A stretch of DNA of 64,000 bases from Flavobacterium sp. NRK F7 (GTDB lineage Bacteria; Bacteroidota; Bacteroidia; Flavobacteriales; Flavobacteriaceae), in contig NZ_JAMXLB010000001.1 of the NCBI RefSeq assembly GCF_024054195.1, positions 1,015,583-1,079,582 of the forward strand, read 5' to 3'. Shown here piece by piece: positions 8,111 to 15,287 of the stretch. Made by a program: the position numbers and the translations under genes. The number at the start of each line of letters is the position of its first letter. Positions within the stretch are counted from its first letter, which is position 1. The notes beneath the pieces were generated by a model. That model was not told where the DNA came from and did no database searches. It saw only the letters and a list, made by a program, of their open reading frames with translations.

Positions 8111-9249
8111 AATTAGATAGAAAAGAAATTCTAAAGGCTCTTGAAAGCATTACGGTTGCAGGTGAAGGTAAGAATATGGTAGAAAGTGGCGCCATTCAAA
8201 ATGTAATCACTTTTGGAGATGAAGTTGTAGTGGACGTATTGTTAAGCACGCCCGCATTACATATTAAGAAAAGAGCGGAAGTAGATATTATGAAGGTTAT
8301 TCATGATAAGGTATATGAAAAAGCGAAAGTAAAAGTAAACATTAAAGTAGAAGCTTCTAAAAAAGAAGATCAGCCGAATGAAATAAAAGGGAAAGCCATA
8401 CCAGGTATCAGTAATATTATTGCGGTATCTTCGGGAAAAGGTGGCGTAGGAAAGTCTACAATTACAGCTAATTTAGCGGTTACCTTAGCGAATATGGGTT
8501 TTAAAGTAGGTGTTTTAGATGCTGATATTTACGGACCTTCGATGCCCATCATGTTTGATGTTGAAAGTGCCAAACCTATTTCAATAGAAGTAGATGGAAA
8601 ATCCAAAATGCAACCGGTACAAAGTTACGGTGTGGAGTTACTTTCGATAGGTTTCTTTACGAAACCAGATCAAGCTGTTATTTGGCGAGGACCTATGGCA
8701 GCCAAAGCTTTAAATCAAATGATTTTTGATGCCAATTGGGGAGAAATCGATTTTATGTTAATCGATTTACCACCTGGTACAGGAGACATTCATTTGTCTA
8801 TCATGCAATCCTTACCTATTACTGGTGCAGTAGTCGTTAGTACACCTCAAGCTGTTGCTCTTGCAGATGCTAAAAAAGGTGTTTCTATGTTTACCAATGA
8901 AAGCATCAATGTTCCTGTTTTAGGAATTATTGAAAATATGTCTTACTTTACTCCTGAAGAGTTGCCAAATAATAAATATTATATCTTTGGTAAAGAAGGT
9001 GCTAGAAATTTAGCAGAAGACTTAAATGTACCTTTCTTAGGTGAGATTCCTTTGGTGCAAAGTATTAGAGAGGCAGGAGATTATGGTCGTCCTGCGGCTT
9101 TACAAACGGCAACACCCTTAGAAAAAGCTTTTGAAGAATTGGCAAGAAATGTGGTTCAGGAAACGGTGAACAGAAATGAAAATTTACCAGCAACTGAAGC
9201 AATAAAAATAACGACAATGGCAGGTTGTGCTGCTGTTAAAGGAAAATAA
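8107..9249 (+). CDS. mrp: Mrp/ApbC-family iron-sulfur cluster carrier ATPase
   Basis: A 380-aa P-loop ATPase that carries Fe-S clusters to target proteins in the cytosol. An N-terminal MIP18/DUF59 domain occupies about residues 1-95. The deviant Walker A is SSGKGGVGKSTITANLA, with LDADIYGPSMP and LIDLPPGTGD following. Most Mrp proteins have a CxxC after ENMS-x-F; here the stretch reads ENMSYFTPEELPNNKYYIFG with no cysteine. The last residues contain one cysteine (AGCAAVKGK). An Nfu gene follows after 1 bp, so cluster scaffold and carrier are made together. Confidence 0.93.
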   Translation: MKLDRKEILKALESITVAGEGKNMVESGAIQNVITFGDEVVVDVLLSTPALHIKKRAEVDIMKVIHDKVYEKAKVKVNIKVEASKKEDQPNEIKGKAIPGISNIIAVSSGKGGVGKSTITANLAVTLANMGFKVGVLDADIYGPSMPIMFDVESAKPISIEVDGKSKMQPVQSYGVELLSIGFFTKPDQAVIWRGPMAAKALNQMIFDANWGEIDFMLIDLPPGTGDIHLSIMQSLPITGAVVVSTPQAVALADAKKGVSMFTNESINVPVLGIIENMSYFTPEELPNNKYYIFGKEGARNLAEDLNVPFLGEIPLVQSIREAGDYGRPAALQTATPLEKAFEELARNVVQETVNRNENLPATEAIKITTMAGCAAVKGK

Positions 9250-9250
9250 G

Positions 9251-9490
9251 ATGAATAAAGAAGAAATCATAGAAAACATCGAAAAAGCATTAAATGAAAT
9301 TCGCCCTTTTTTGAATTCAGATGGAGGAGACATTTCATTAGTGGATATTGTTGATGATAAGCATGTTAAAGTTCGTTTAGAAGGAGCTTGTACCAGTTGT
9401 AGTTTAAGTATTAGCACCATGAAAGCAGGTGTGGAAACTACGATTAAAAAGTATGTTCCTCAAATTGAAACAGTAGAAAATATTGCTTAA
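9251..9490 (+). CDS. NifU-like C-terminal domain (Nfu) Fe-S scaffold
   Basis: A 79-aa protein consisting only of the Nfu domain. The conserved EIRPFLNSDGGDISLVDI and the cluster-binding CTSC motif (in GACTSCSLS) are present. It assembles or passes a [4Fe-4S] cluster. I start it at the ATG at 9251, one base after the mrp stop, because NKEEIIENIEKALNEIRP is the usual Nfu beginning; an in-frame upstream ATG lies inside mrp. Together with Mrp, ferredoxin reductase and ferredoxin it forms an iron-sulfur/redox block. Confidence 0.92.
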   Translation: MNKEEIIENIEKALNEIRPFLNSDGGDISLVDIVDDKHVKVRLEGACTSCSLSISTMKAGVETTIKKYVPQIETVENIA

Positions 9491-9574
9491 TTAGATGATA
9501 AAAATCATAGAATAAATAGTTTAAATGATAGAAATTTGAACTTATTTATTGTTTGATTTTAAACTTTTGAATAC

Positions 9575-10633
9575 ATGATAGAAACAGATATATTAATCAT
9601 AGGAGCTGGTCCTACAGGACTTTTTGCGGTCTTTGAAGCAGGATTACTTAAATTAAAATGTCATATTATTGATGCTTTGCCTCAACCAGGAGGACAATTA
9701 GCAGAATTATATCCTAAGAAACCAATTTTTGATATTCCAGGTTATCCAGAAGTGTTGGCAGGGGATTTGGTAACCAATTTAATGGAGCAAATCAAACAGT
9801 TTCAACCTGGTTTTACTTTGGGTGAAACTGCTGAAACAATTGAAAAACAAGAAGACGGAAGTTTTATTGTTACCACAAAAGAAGGCACACAACATAAAGC
9901 CAAAGCCATTGCAATTGCGGGTGGATTAGGTACTTTTGAGCCTAGAAAACCACTTTTAAAAGACATTGAGTTTTATGAGCAAGAAGATCGAGGTGTCGAT
10001 TATTTTGTAAAAGATCCTGAAAAATATCGTGATAAAAACATTGTAATTGCTGGTGGAGGAGATTCTGCTTTAGATTGGAGCATTTTCCTTTCTAATGTTG
10101 CTAAATCCGTTACTTTGGTACACCGAAGAAATGAATTTAGAGGGGCGTTAGATTCTGTAGAAAAAGTGCAGGAATTAAAATCAGATGGAAAAATTAAATT
10201 AATTACTCCTGCTGAGGTAGTGGGTTTTAAAGGAAGCGAACGTATCGAATCTTTAGATATTGAAATCAATGGCGCACGTATGCATGTCGAGACCGATTAT
10301 TTTATTCCTTTATTTGGGTTAACCCCAAAATTAGGGCCTATCGCAAATTGGGGCTTGGAAATCGAAAAAAATGCCATTAAAGTTAATAATGCTTTAGATT
10401 ATCAAACAAATATTGAAGGAATTTATGCCATTGGTGATGTCAATACTTATCCAGGCAAGTTGAAACTGATTTTATGTGGTTTCCATGAAGCCACTTTAAT
10501 GTGCCAAAGTGTGTATAATCGTTTAAATCCTGGAAAAAGATATGTGTTAAAGTATACGACTGTATCAGGTGTAGATGGTTTTGATGGAACACGAAAAGAA
10601 GCTGAAAAAGCAGTTGTAAAATCGATAGATTAA
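9575..10633 (+). CDS. Thioredoxin-reductase-like ferredoxin--NADP+ reductase
   Basis: A 352-aa FAD/NAD(P) flavoprotein. The FAD-binding motif is IIGAGPTGLFAVFEAGL near the N-terminus, the NADP-binding motif is VIAGGGDSALDWSI, and the second FAD motif is IYAIGDVNTYPGKLKL. There is no redox CxxC, which separates it from thioredoxin reductase and fits the YumC-type ferredoxin-NADP reductase. Its stop overlaps the ferredoxin start by one base, so the enzyme and its likely electron partner are co-translated. Confidence 0.88.
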   Translation: MIETDILIIGAGPTGLFAVFEAGLLKLKCHIIDALPQPGGQLAELYPKKPIFDIPGYPEVLAGDLVTNLMEQIKQFQPGFTLGETAETIEKQEDGSFIVTTKEGTQHKAKAIAIAGGLGTFEPRKPLLKDIEFYEQEDRGVDYFVKDPEKYRDKNIVIAGGGDSALDWSIFLSNVAKSVTLVHRRNEFRGALDSVEKVQELKSDGKIKLITPAEVVGFKGSERIESLDIEINGARMHVETDYFIPLFGLTPKLGPIANWGLEIEKNAIKVNNALDYQTNIEGIYAIGDVNTYPGKLKLILCGFHEATLMCQSVYNRLNPGKRYVLKYTTVSGVDGFDGTRKEAEKAVVKSID

Positions 10634-10962
10634 TGACAGATATTACCATAAAAATCACAGATAGAAATGGAGTACTTCATGAAATACAGGCTCCTACCGA
10701 TATGAATATGAATGTTATGGAACTAATTCGTTCTTATGAATTAGCGGAAGAAGGAACTATTGGTATTTGTGGCGGAATGGCCATGTGCGCTTCTTGTCAG
10801 TGTTATGTTTTGAATGATGTTTTGAAAACTGAACGTAATGACGATGAAGAGGCAATGCTTTCAGAAGCCTATCATGTAAAAGAAAATAGTCGCTTGGGCT
10901 GTCAAATACACCTCACAGAAGATTTGGAGGGTTTGGAAATTGAAATTGCACCAGAACAATAA
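10633..10962 (+). CDS. [2Fe-2S] ferredoxin (adrenodoxin type)
   Basis: A 109-aa ferredoxin. The cluster ligands are in CGGMAMCASCQC (C-x5-C-x2-C) and a later LGCQI. The beta-grasp N-terminus (ITDRNGVLHEIQAPTDMNMNVMELIRS) is typical of the adrenodoxin/ISC ferredoxin group. It shares one base with the upstream reductase gene (TAATGA), so it is probably the electron acceptor or donor of that enzyme. A perfect terminator follows the stop. Confidence 0.92.
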   Translation: MTDITIKITDRNGVLHEIQAPTDMNMNVMELIRSYELAEEGTIGICGGMAMCASCQCYVLNDVLKTERNDDEEAMLSEAYHVKENSRLGCQIHLTEDLEGLEIEIAPEQ

Positions 10963-10965
10963 AAA

Positions 10966-10997
10966 ATAAAAAGCGAGATTCAATCTCGCTTTTTTTA
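10966..10997. terminator. Bidirectional rho-independent terminator
   Basis: AGCGAGAT-tca-ATCTCGCT with A's before and T's after. It separates the ferredoxin operon from the convergent gene at 10995 and can serve both directions. Confidence 0.85.
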
Positions 10998-11342
10998 ATT
11001 TAAATTCATGGGATAATTAATATCATTATAGGAAAGAAATCCAGATTTTCTATTGAAATCGAGTAAGGATAGTAATTCCGCAACTTCATGCCGTTCTAAA
11101 AGAATCATAAAATTATTTTGTAAGGTTGGAATAGGAATTTTTTTCTCATAAATCGAATTTTCATATTCCTTTTCCCAATAGGTACAATCGATAGCTTCTA
11201 AATACCTAACCAAACAGTTCAATTCATAATCTGATAGATTAAAATTTAAGTTCTTATAGGATAACTGATACGCTTTCGACTTATAACAGTAAATCAAAAA
11301 GCCATTTTTATTTTTGGTCAGGTATTTAAAATGATGGCACAT
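10995..11342 (-). CDS. Small conserved protein, DUF6686-like
   Basis: A 115-aa soluble protein without signal peptide. It begins MCHHFKYLTKNKNGFLIYC and has scattered Cys/His residues (CHH, C19, C44 region). From memory it resembles the Bacteroidetes family DUF6686, which often sits beside heme-uptake genes; no biochemical role is known to me. It lies 8 bp downstream of a DUF6607-like gene in the same direction, in a unit divergent from an HmuR/HmuY pair. A link to heme or iron is therefore an inference from neighbours only. Confidence 0.6.
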   Translation of the reverse strand: MCHHFKYLTKNKNGFLIYCYKSKAYQLSYKNLNFNLSDYELNCLVRYLEAIDCTYWEKEYENSIYEKKIPIPTLQNNFMILLERHEVAELLSLLDFNRKSGFLSYNDINYPMNLN

Positions 11343-11350
11343 AGTATTAT

Positions 11351-12241
11351 TTATCTTACAAATGAATCAATAATTTTATCCGTTTCTTCTTTGGTAGCTG
11401 TTGGTTCCAAATCAAATAAATGTGAAAATAAAGGCTTGTTGTCTACCGTATTTTCTAATTGAATATTTTGTTTTTTGTTAAAAACAGTTTGCCATTTGTC
11501 TCTTACATTTTTCCAAAACTTTTGGTTTGCTTTCCACCAGTTTTGTGCCGCTAAACATTTCGAATTGTCTACTTTAACATATAAATCCAAGCCTTTTTCT
11601 TGCGCAATTTCAGTGTCATTTCCTTTTTCATCGCGCACGAGTTTTCTATTATCTTGTTCGTGTAACCAACCATAATCGGTTATTTCATGAATGTTTCTTC
11701 GTTCTAATACATTATAGTCTTTACGAATCGTGTGTTCTCTTCTTGGTAGTGGTGCGTCTGTTGTATTCATCCAATAGTCTTTGCCATCTGTATGTATCCA
11801 AGACGCAGTGCCTTCATAACGGGGACTATCATCTACTTGATATACTTTTTGTGTCCACTGTCCTTTAACCTCTTTTGGTTGTAAAGCCACATATTTCCAT
11901 GTTTTGTCTTTGTAAAACTGATAGAAATCAGTATTCTCATATAGCCAATCTTGTCTCCAATGTTTAATAATCATTTGATCATTTACAAGTAACAAATGTT
12001 GTAAAACTAATTTGTTAGGCGTTTCTTCTACTAATTCTACCCATTCTAAACCGTAATCCTTTTTTGTTGGGGAAGGTTTATGTGTTGAATCTTTTACGGT
12101 TTGAAAGGTCTCTGTAAAATTGAATTGTACTTCATAACAACCACACATTTTTTTTATCGATGCGATGTCTTTTTCTTTTTCTTGCGCGTAACTTATTGTG
12201 TATAAAATACTTAAAATTAAAATACAAATTGTTTTTTTCAT
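11351..12241 (-). CDS. Exported protein, DUF6607-like
   Basis: A 296-aa protein with a signal peptide (MKKTICILILSILYTISYAQ). The mature part begins around KKMCGCYEVQFNFTETF and is rich in Trp, Tyr and charged residues (WVELVEETPNKLVLQH, WIHTDGKDYWMNTTDAP, REHTIRKDYNVLERRNIHEI). I recall this as the DUF6607 family, seen next to HmuY/TonB heme receptors in flavobacteria. It is transcribed divergently from the HmuR-like receptor from its own -7 box. A periplasmic or outer-membrane role in heme handling is plausible but unproven. Confidence 0.65.
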   Translation of the reverse strand: MKKTICILILSILYTISYAQEKEKDIASIKKMCGCYEVQFNFTETFQTVKDSTHKPSPTKKDYGLEWVELVEETPNKLVLQHLLLVNDQMIIKHWRQDWLYENTDFYQFYKDKTWKYVALQPKEVKGQWTQKVYQVDDSPRYEGTASWIHTDGKDYWMNTTDAPLPRREHTIRKDYNVLERRNIHEITDYGWLHEQDNRKLVRDEKGNDTEIAQEKGLDLYVKVDNSKCLAAQNWWKANQKFWKNVRDKWQTVFNKKQNIQLENTVDNKPLFSHLFDLEPTATKEETDKIIDSFVR

Positions 12242-12272
12242 GATTATGAGTTTTTAGTATAAATTTCTTTGA

Positions 12273-12280
12273 CAAAAATA
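12273..12280 (-). promoter_or_regulatory. -7 promoter box for the DUF6607/DUF6686 unit
   Basis: TATTTTTG on the minus strand fits TAnnTTTG and lies 31 bp before the start codon. Confidence 0.45.
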
Positions 12281-12313
12281 TTAAATTAATTTAGAATAAA
12301 TAAAAATAAGGAA

Positions 12314-12321
12314 TATATTTG
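12314..12321 (+). promoter_or_regulatory. -7 promoter box for the hmuRY-like unit
   Basis: TATATTTG fits TAnnTTTG, 33 bp before the receptor start. The two divergent boxes are only about 33 bp apart, so one regulator bound between them could act on both units. I did not identify a Fur-type site. Confidence 0.5.
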
Positions 12322-12354
12322 CAATAATAATTTTATTAAGTCTAAATATAAATA

Positions 12355-14424
12355 ATGAAAAAGTTTCTTTTTTTCATACAATTCCTAATCAGTGTAAATG
12401 TTACTTATTCACAAGAAATTGAAACCGATTCTTTACAATCAAAAGTATTGGATGAAGTAATCGTTACCGCTACAAGAACAGAAAGGAGTTTGTCCTCGTT
12501 GCCATTGCCAAGTGCTATTATTACTGCAGACGCCATATCAAAAGCTGGTGTAACTCGTTTGAGCGATATTATAGCCGAGCAAACGGGTTTAATTACAATT
12601 CCCGATTTTGGTGGTACTGAAGGGATACAAATGCAAGGTTTGGATGCAGCCTATACTCTTATTTTGTTAGATGGTGTGCCTTTGATAGGTAGAAGTGCTG
12701 GCACGTTAGATTTGTCTCGCGTTAGTGTGGGGAATATTAGTAGTATAGAAATTGTGAAAGGAGCTTCATCCTCGTTATATGGTTCTGATGCTTTAGCTGG
12801 CGTGATTAATATTATTACTAAAAAACCTAAAGAAGATGTCTTATCTGCTACCAGTGCTTATCGCTATGCTACTTTTGAAACGCAAGATGCTAATCTTGAT
12901 TTGGTATGGAAGAAAAAAGCATTTTCAGGTAGTGTTTTTACCAATTACTTTGCAACTGCTGGTTATGATTTAAATGAAGCTATTCCAGAAAAAACAGTGG
13001 AACCGTATCAAAATGTTACGGTTCAGCCTAAATTCTATTATGATTTTTCAAAAAGGTTACAATTGGTTTTAGGTACGCGATTTTACCATCAAGAGCAAGA
13101 TTATAAAGCCACAATAGATTCGGAAAGTTTTAAGGGGCTTTCTAAAATAAAGGAATGGGATACTCAAGTAAAAGTATCGCATAAATGGAATGCTTTTATT
13201 GACTCAGAGTATGAATTATATGCTACAAATTATAAAACGGATGAATTTTTAAATGATTCTCAGGGTTTTGCTTTTGAAAACAGTTTTTATAACCAATGGC
13301 TTTTTCGACCAGAAATACGAACAACTTTTTCATTACCAAAAAGCAAAATAACAACTGGTCTTGGTTTAAATCATGAAGCATTGGATAGAACGTATTTTGC
13401 TTCTGTAGCAATCTTTAATTCACAATATGCTTTTTTACAATACGATTATACTCCTACGAAAAAATGGAATATTTTGGCAGGATTTCGGTTGGATAACCAC
13501 AATCAGTATCAATCGCAATGGAGTCCTAAAATAGCAGCAAATTATAAATTAAACACACATTTATCATTAAAATCGTCTATTGGTTATGGTTATAAAGCTC
13601 CGGATTTCAGACAATTGTATTTCGATTTTACTAATTCGGCCATTGGTTATGCCGTTTTTGGATATAATGTGGCTGAAGAAAGGTTGGATGCATTAGACAA
13701 TCAAGGACAAATTTTATTTCGAACAAATGGAACTGATTTTTCAAGTGAATTAAAACCAGAAAGTTCAATTAACATTAATTTGGGCAGTTTTTATGAGAAA
13801 AATGACTTTAAATGGGACACCAATGTGTTTTACAATGCGATTTCTAATTTAATTGATACAAAAGTAATAGCTCAGAAAACAAACGGTCAAAATGTATTCA
13901 GTTATTTTAATATAGATGAAATTTTTACCTATGGTTTTGAAAATAACTTCCATTATTCTTTTCATTCCAATTTGAAGTTTTCTTTGGGTTACCAATATCT
14001 TATTGCAAAAGATAGGTCGGTTTTACGTGATTTAGACAGCGGAAATGTCTTTGCGAGAGATGCGAACACTTTGGAATCTTTTCAATTAAAAAAAACAGAC
14101 TATTTCGGTCTTTTTAATCGCTCAAAGCACACGGCAAATTTTAAAGTATTATATACGATTTCAAAACTTAAAACCACTTTTAATTTAAGAGTTTTCTACA
14201 GAAGTAAATATGGAATTGTAGATTCAAACAACAATCAAATTCTCGATCAATACGATGCTTTTGTGAAAGAGTATTTTTTAACAAACCTTTCTATAACCAA
14301 GACATTTAAACAAAAAATGAGTGTGCAAATTGGGAGTAATAATCTATTCAATTTTAAAAATCCGAATCAAATTAGTACGCTTTCTGGTCGACAATTATTT
14401 GCTAGAATGCAATTTAACTTGTAA
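12355..14424 (+). CDS. HmuR-like TonB-dependent heme receptor
   Basis: A 689-aa outer-membrane receptor. It has a signal peptide (about residues 1-19), a TonB-box region (LDEVIVTATRTERS), a plug (SAIITADAISKAGVTRLSDI, SSIEIVKGASSSLYGSDALAGVINIITK) and a C-terminal barrel ending RQLFARMQFNL. The stretch GYKAPDFRQLYFDF resembles the FRAP region of heme receptors. The best support for heme is the HmuY-family lipoprotein 24 bp downstream, the same pair known from Porphyromonas. Other siderophore or vitamin substrates cannot be excluded. Confidence 0.85.
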   Translation: MKKFLFFIQFLISVNVTYSQEIETDSLQSKVLDEVIVTATRTERSLSSLPLPSAIITADAISKAGVTRLSDIIAEQTGLITIPDFGGTEGIQMQGLDAAYTLILLDGVPLIGRSAGTLDLSRVSVGNISSIEIVKGASSSLYGSDALAGVINIITKKPKEDVLSATSAYRYATFETQDANLDLVWKKKAFSGSVFTNYFATAGYDLNEAIPEKTVEPYQNVTVQPKFYYDFSKRLQLVLGTRFYHQEQDYKATIDSESFKGLSKIKEWDTQVKVSHKWNAFIDSEYELYATNYKTDEFLNDSQGFAFENSFYNQWLFRPEIRTTFSLPKSKITTGLGLNHEALDRTYFASVAIFNSQYAFLQYDYTPTKKWNILAGFRLDNHNQYQSQWSPKIAANYKLNTHLSLKSSIGYGYKAPDFRQLYFDFTNSAIGYAVFGYNVAEERLDALDNQGQILFRTNGTDFSSELKPESSININLGSFYEKNDFKWDTNVFYNAISNLIDTKVIAQKTNGQNVFSYFNIDEIFTYGFENNFHYSFHSNLKFSLGYQYLIAKDRSVLRDLDSGNVFARDANTLESFQLKKTDYFGLFNRSKHTANFKVLYTISKLKTTFNLRVFYRSKYGIVDSNNNQILDQYDAFVKEYFLTNLSITKTFKQKMSVQIGSNNLFNFKNPNQISTLSGRQLFARMQFNL

Positions 14425-14448
14425 CAAATTAACTTAAATACATATAGT

Positions 14449-15063
14449 ATGAATACCAAATTAATTCAATTGTCCCTTTTTTCATTATTTATTTTTTTTA
14501 CCTCTTGTACTAATGACGACAATGCAGCAACAGCAACTCCAGTCAGCTTAGAAACAAAAACGGTGACTAATTTGTACGCACCACAAACAGGAGGACAAGG
14601 GCAACCAACTGCTGGAGCTTTTACAAAATTCAGTTTTTCAGAAAATCAAATTGTAACTTCAGATAATTGGGATATTGCTTTTCGTGGTACAACGCTTCTC
14701 GTAAATGGAGGAGAAGCCATAGGTTTGACCGATGAACCCACCAGAACTGGTGAAGGTGCAGTAAGTAAAGTTGTAGGTGTTTTTAATACGGTTACTAGCA
14801 TTCCTGATGCTGCTTCTTTTGTTCAAGATGGTTCGGGGTCTTATGCTTTTTCAGAACCGTGGTATGATTATAATCCAACTACACATGTCATTACTCCCAA
14901 AGCGGGTACAATATATGTCGTAAAAACACATGATGGGAAGTATGCTAAATTTGAAATTTTAAGTTATTATCAAGATGCTCCTGCCAGTCCAGATATGACA
15001 TCAGCATCTCGTTATTATACTTTCAAATTTGTATACCAACCGAATAATACAACACATTTTTAA
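14449..15063 (+). CDS. HmuY-family heme-binding lipoprotein
   Basis: A 204-aa lipoprotein with a lipobox (LFIFFTSC, Cys20). The core has the HmuY-family pattern: FTKFSFSENQIVTSDNWDIAFRGTTLLVNGG, then IPDAASFVQDGSGSYAFSEPWYDYNPTTHVITPKAGTIYVVKTHDGKYAKFEI. HmuY captures heme at the cell surface and passes it to the HmuR receptor, encoded just upstream here. I cannot tell which residues bind the heme iron. A strong terminator lies about 100 bp after the stop. Confidence 0.88.
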   Translation: MNTKLIQLSLFSLFIFFTSCTNDDNAATATPVSLETKTVTNLYAPQTGGQGQPTAGAFTKFSFSENQIVTSDNWDIAFRGTTLLVNGGEAIGLTDEPTRTGEGAVSKVVGVFNTVTSIPDAASFVQDGSGSYAFSEPWYDYNPTTHVITPKAGTIYVVKTHDGKYAKFEILSYYQDAPASPDMTSASRYYTFKFVYQPNNTTHF

Positions 15064-15165
15064 TGAGAATAAAGTCATTAAAAAACACATCTTATTCATT
15101 TAGATTTTTTGTTATTTTTTTAGTTGAAAAATTGTTTTCTCATTAGGAGATAATTTTATTTAATT

Positions 15166-15197
15166 AAAAAGGGCTGTTTTAAACAGCCCTTTTTTTA
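15166..15197. terminator. Bidirectional terminator
   Basis: AAAAAGGGCTGTTT paired with AAACAGCCCTTTTTTT, a strong symmetrical hairpin between the convergent heme unit and the LamG genes. Its T-run touches the stop codon of the small reading frame at 15195. Confidence 0.85.
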
Positions 15198-15287
15198 CAT
15201 ATGATAAATATAAACTGCTAGAAAAACTAATGCAATATATAGGAGGGTTAATAGCATTTCTACTTTATATTTATTAAATAGTTTCAT
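15195..15287 (-). CDS. Candidate 30-aa single-pass membrane peptide
   Basis: A reading frame starting at 15287 overlaps the stop of the 946-aa gene as TAATG, the same coupling seen in other gene pairs in this window. The product has a basic N-terminus (MKLFNKYKVE) followed by 20 mostly hydrophobic residues (MLLTLLYIALVFLAVYIYHM), a clear membrane-helix profile. It ends exactly at the terminator. Its position and composition support a real small protein, but no homolog is known to me. Confidence 0.4.
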   Translation of the reverse strand: MKLFNKYKVEMLLTLLYIALVFLAVYIYHM

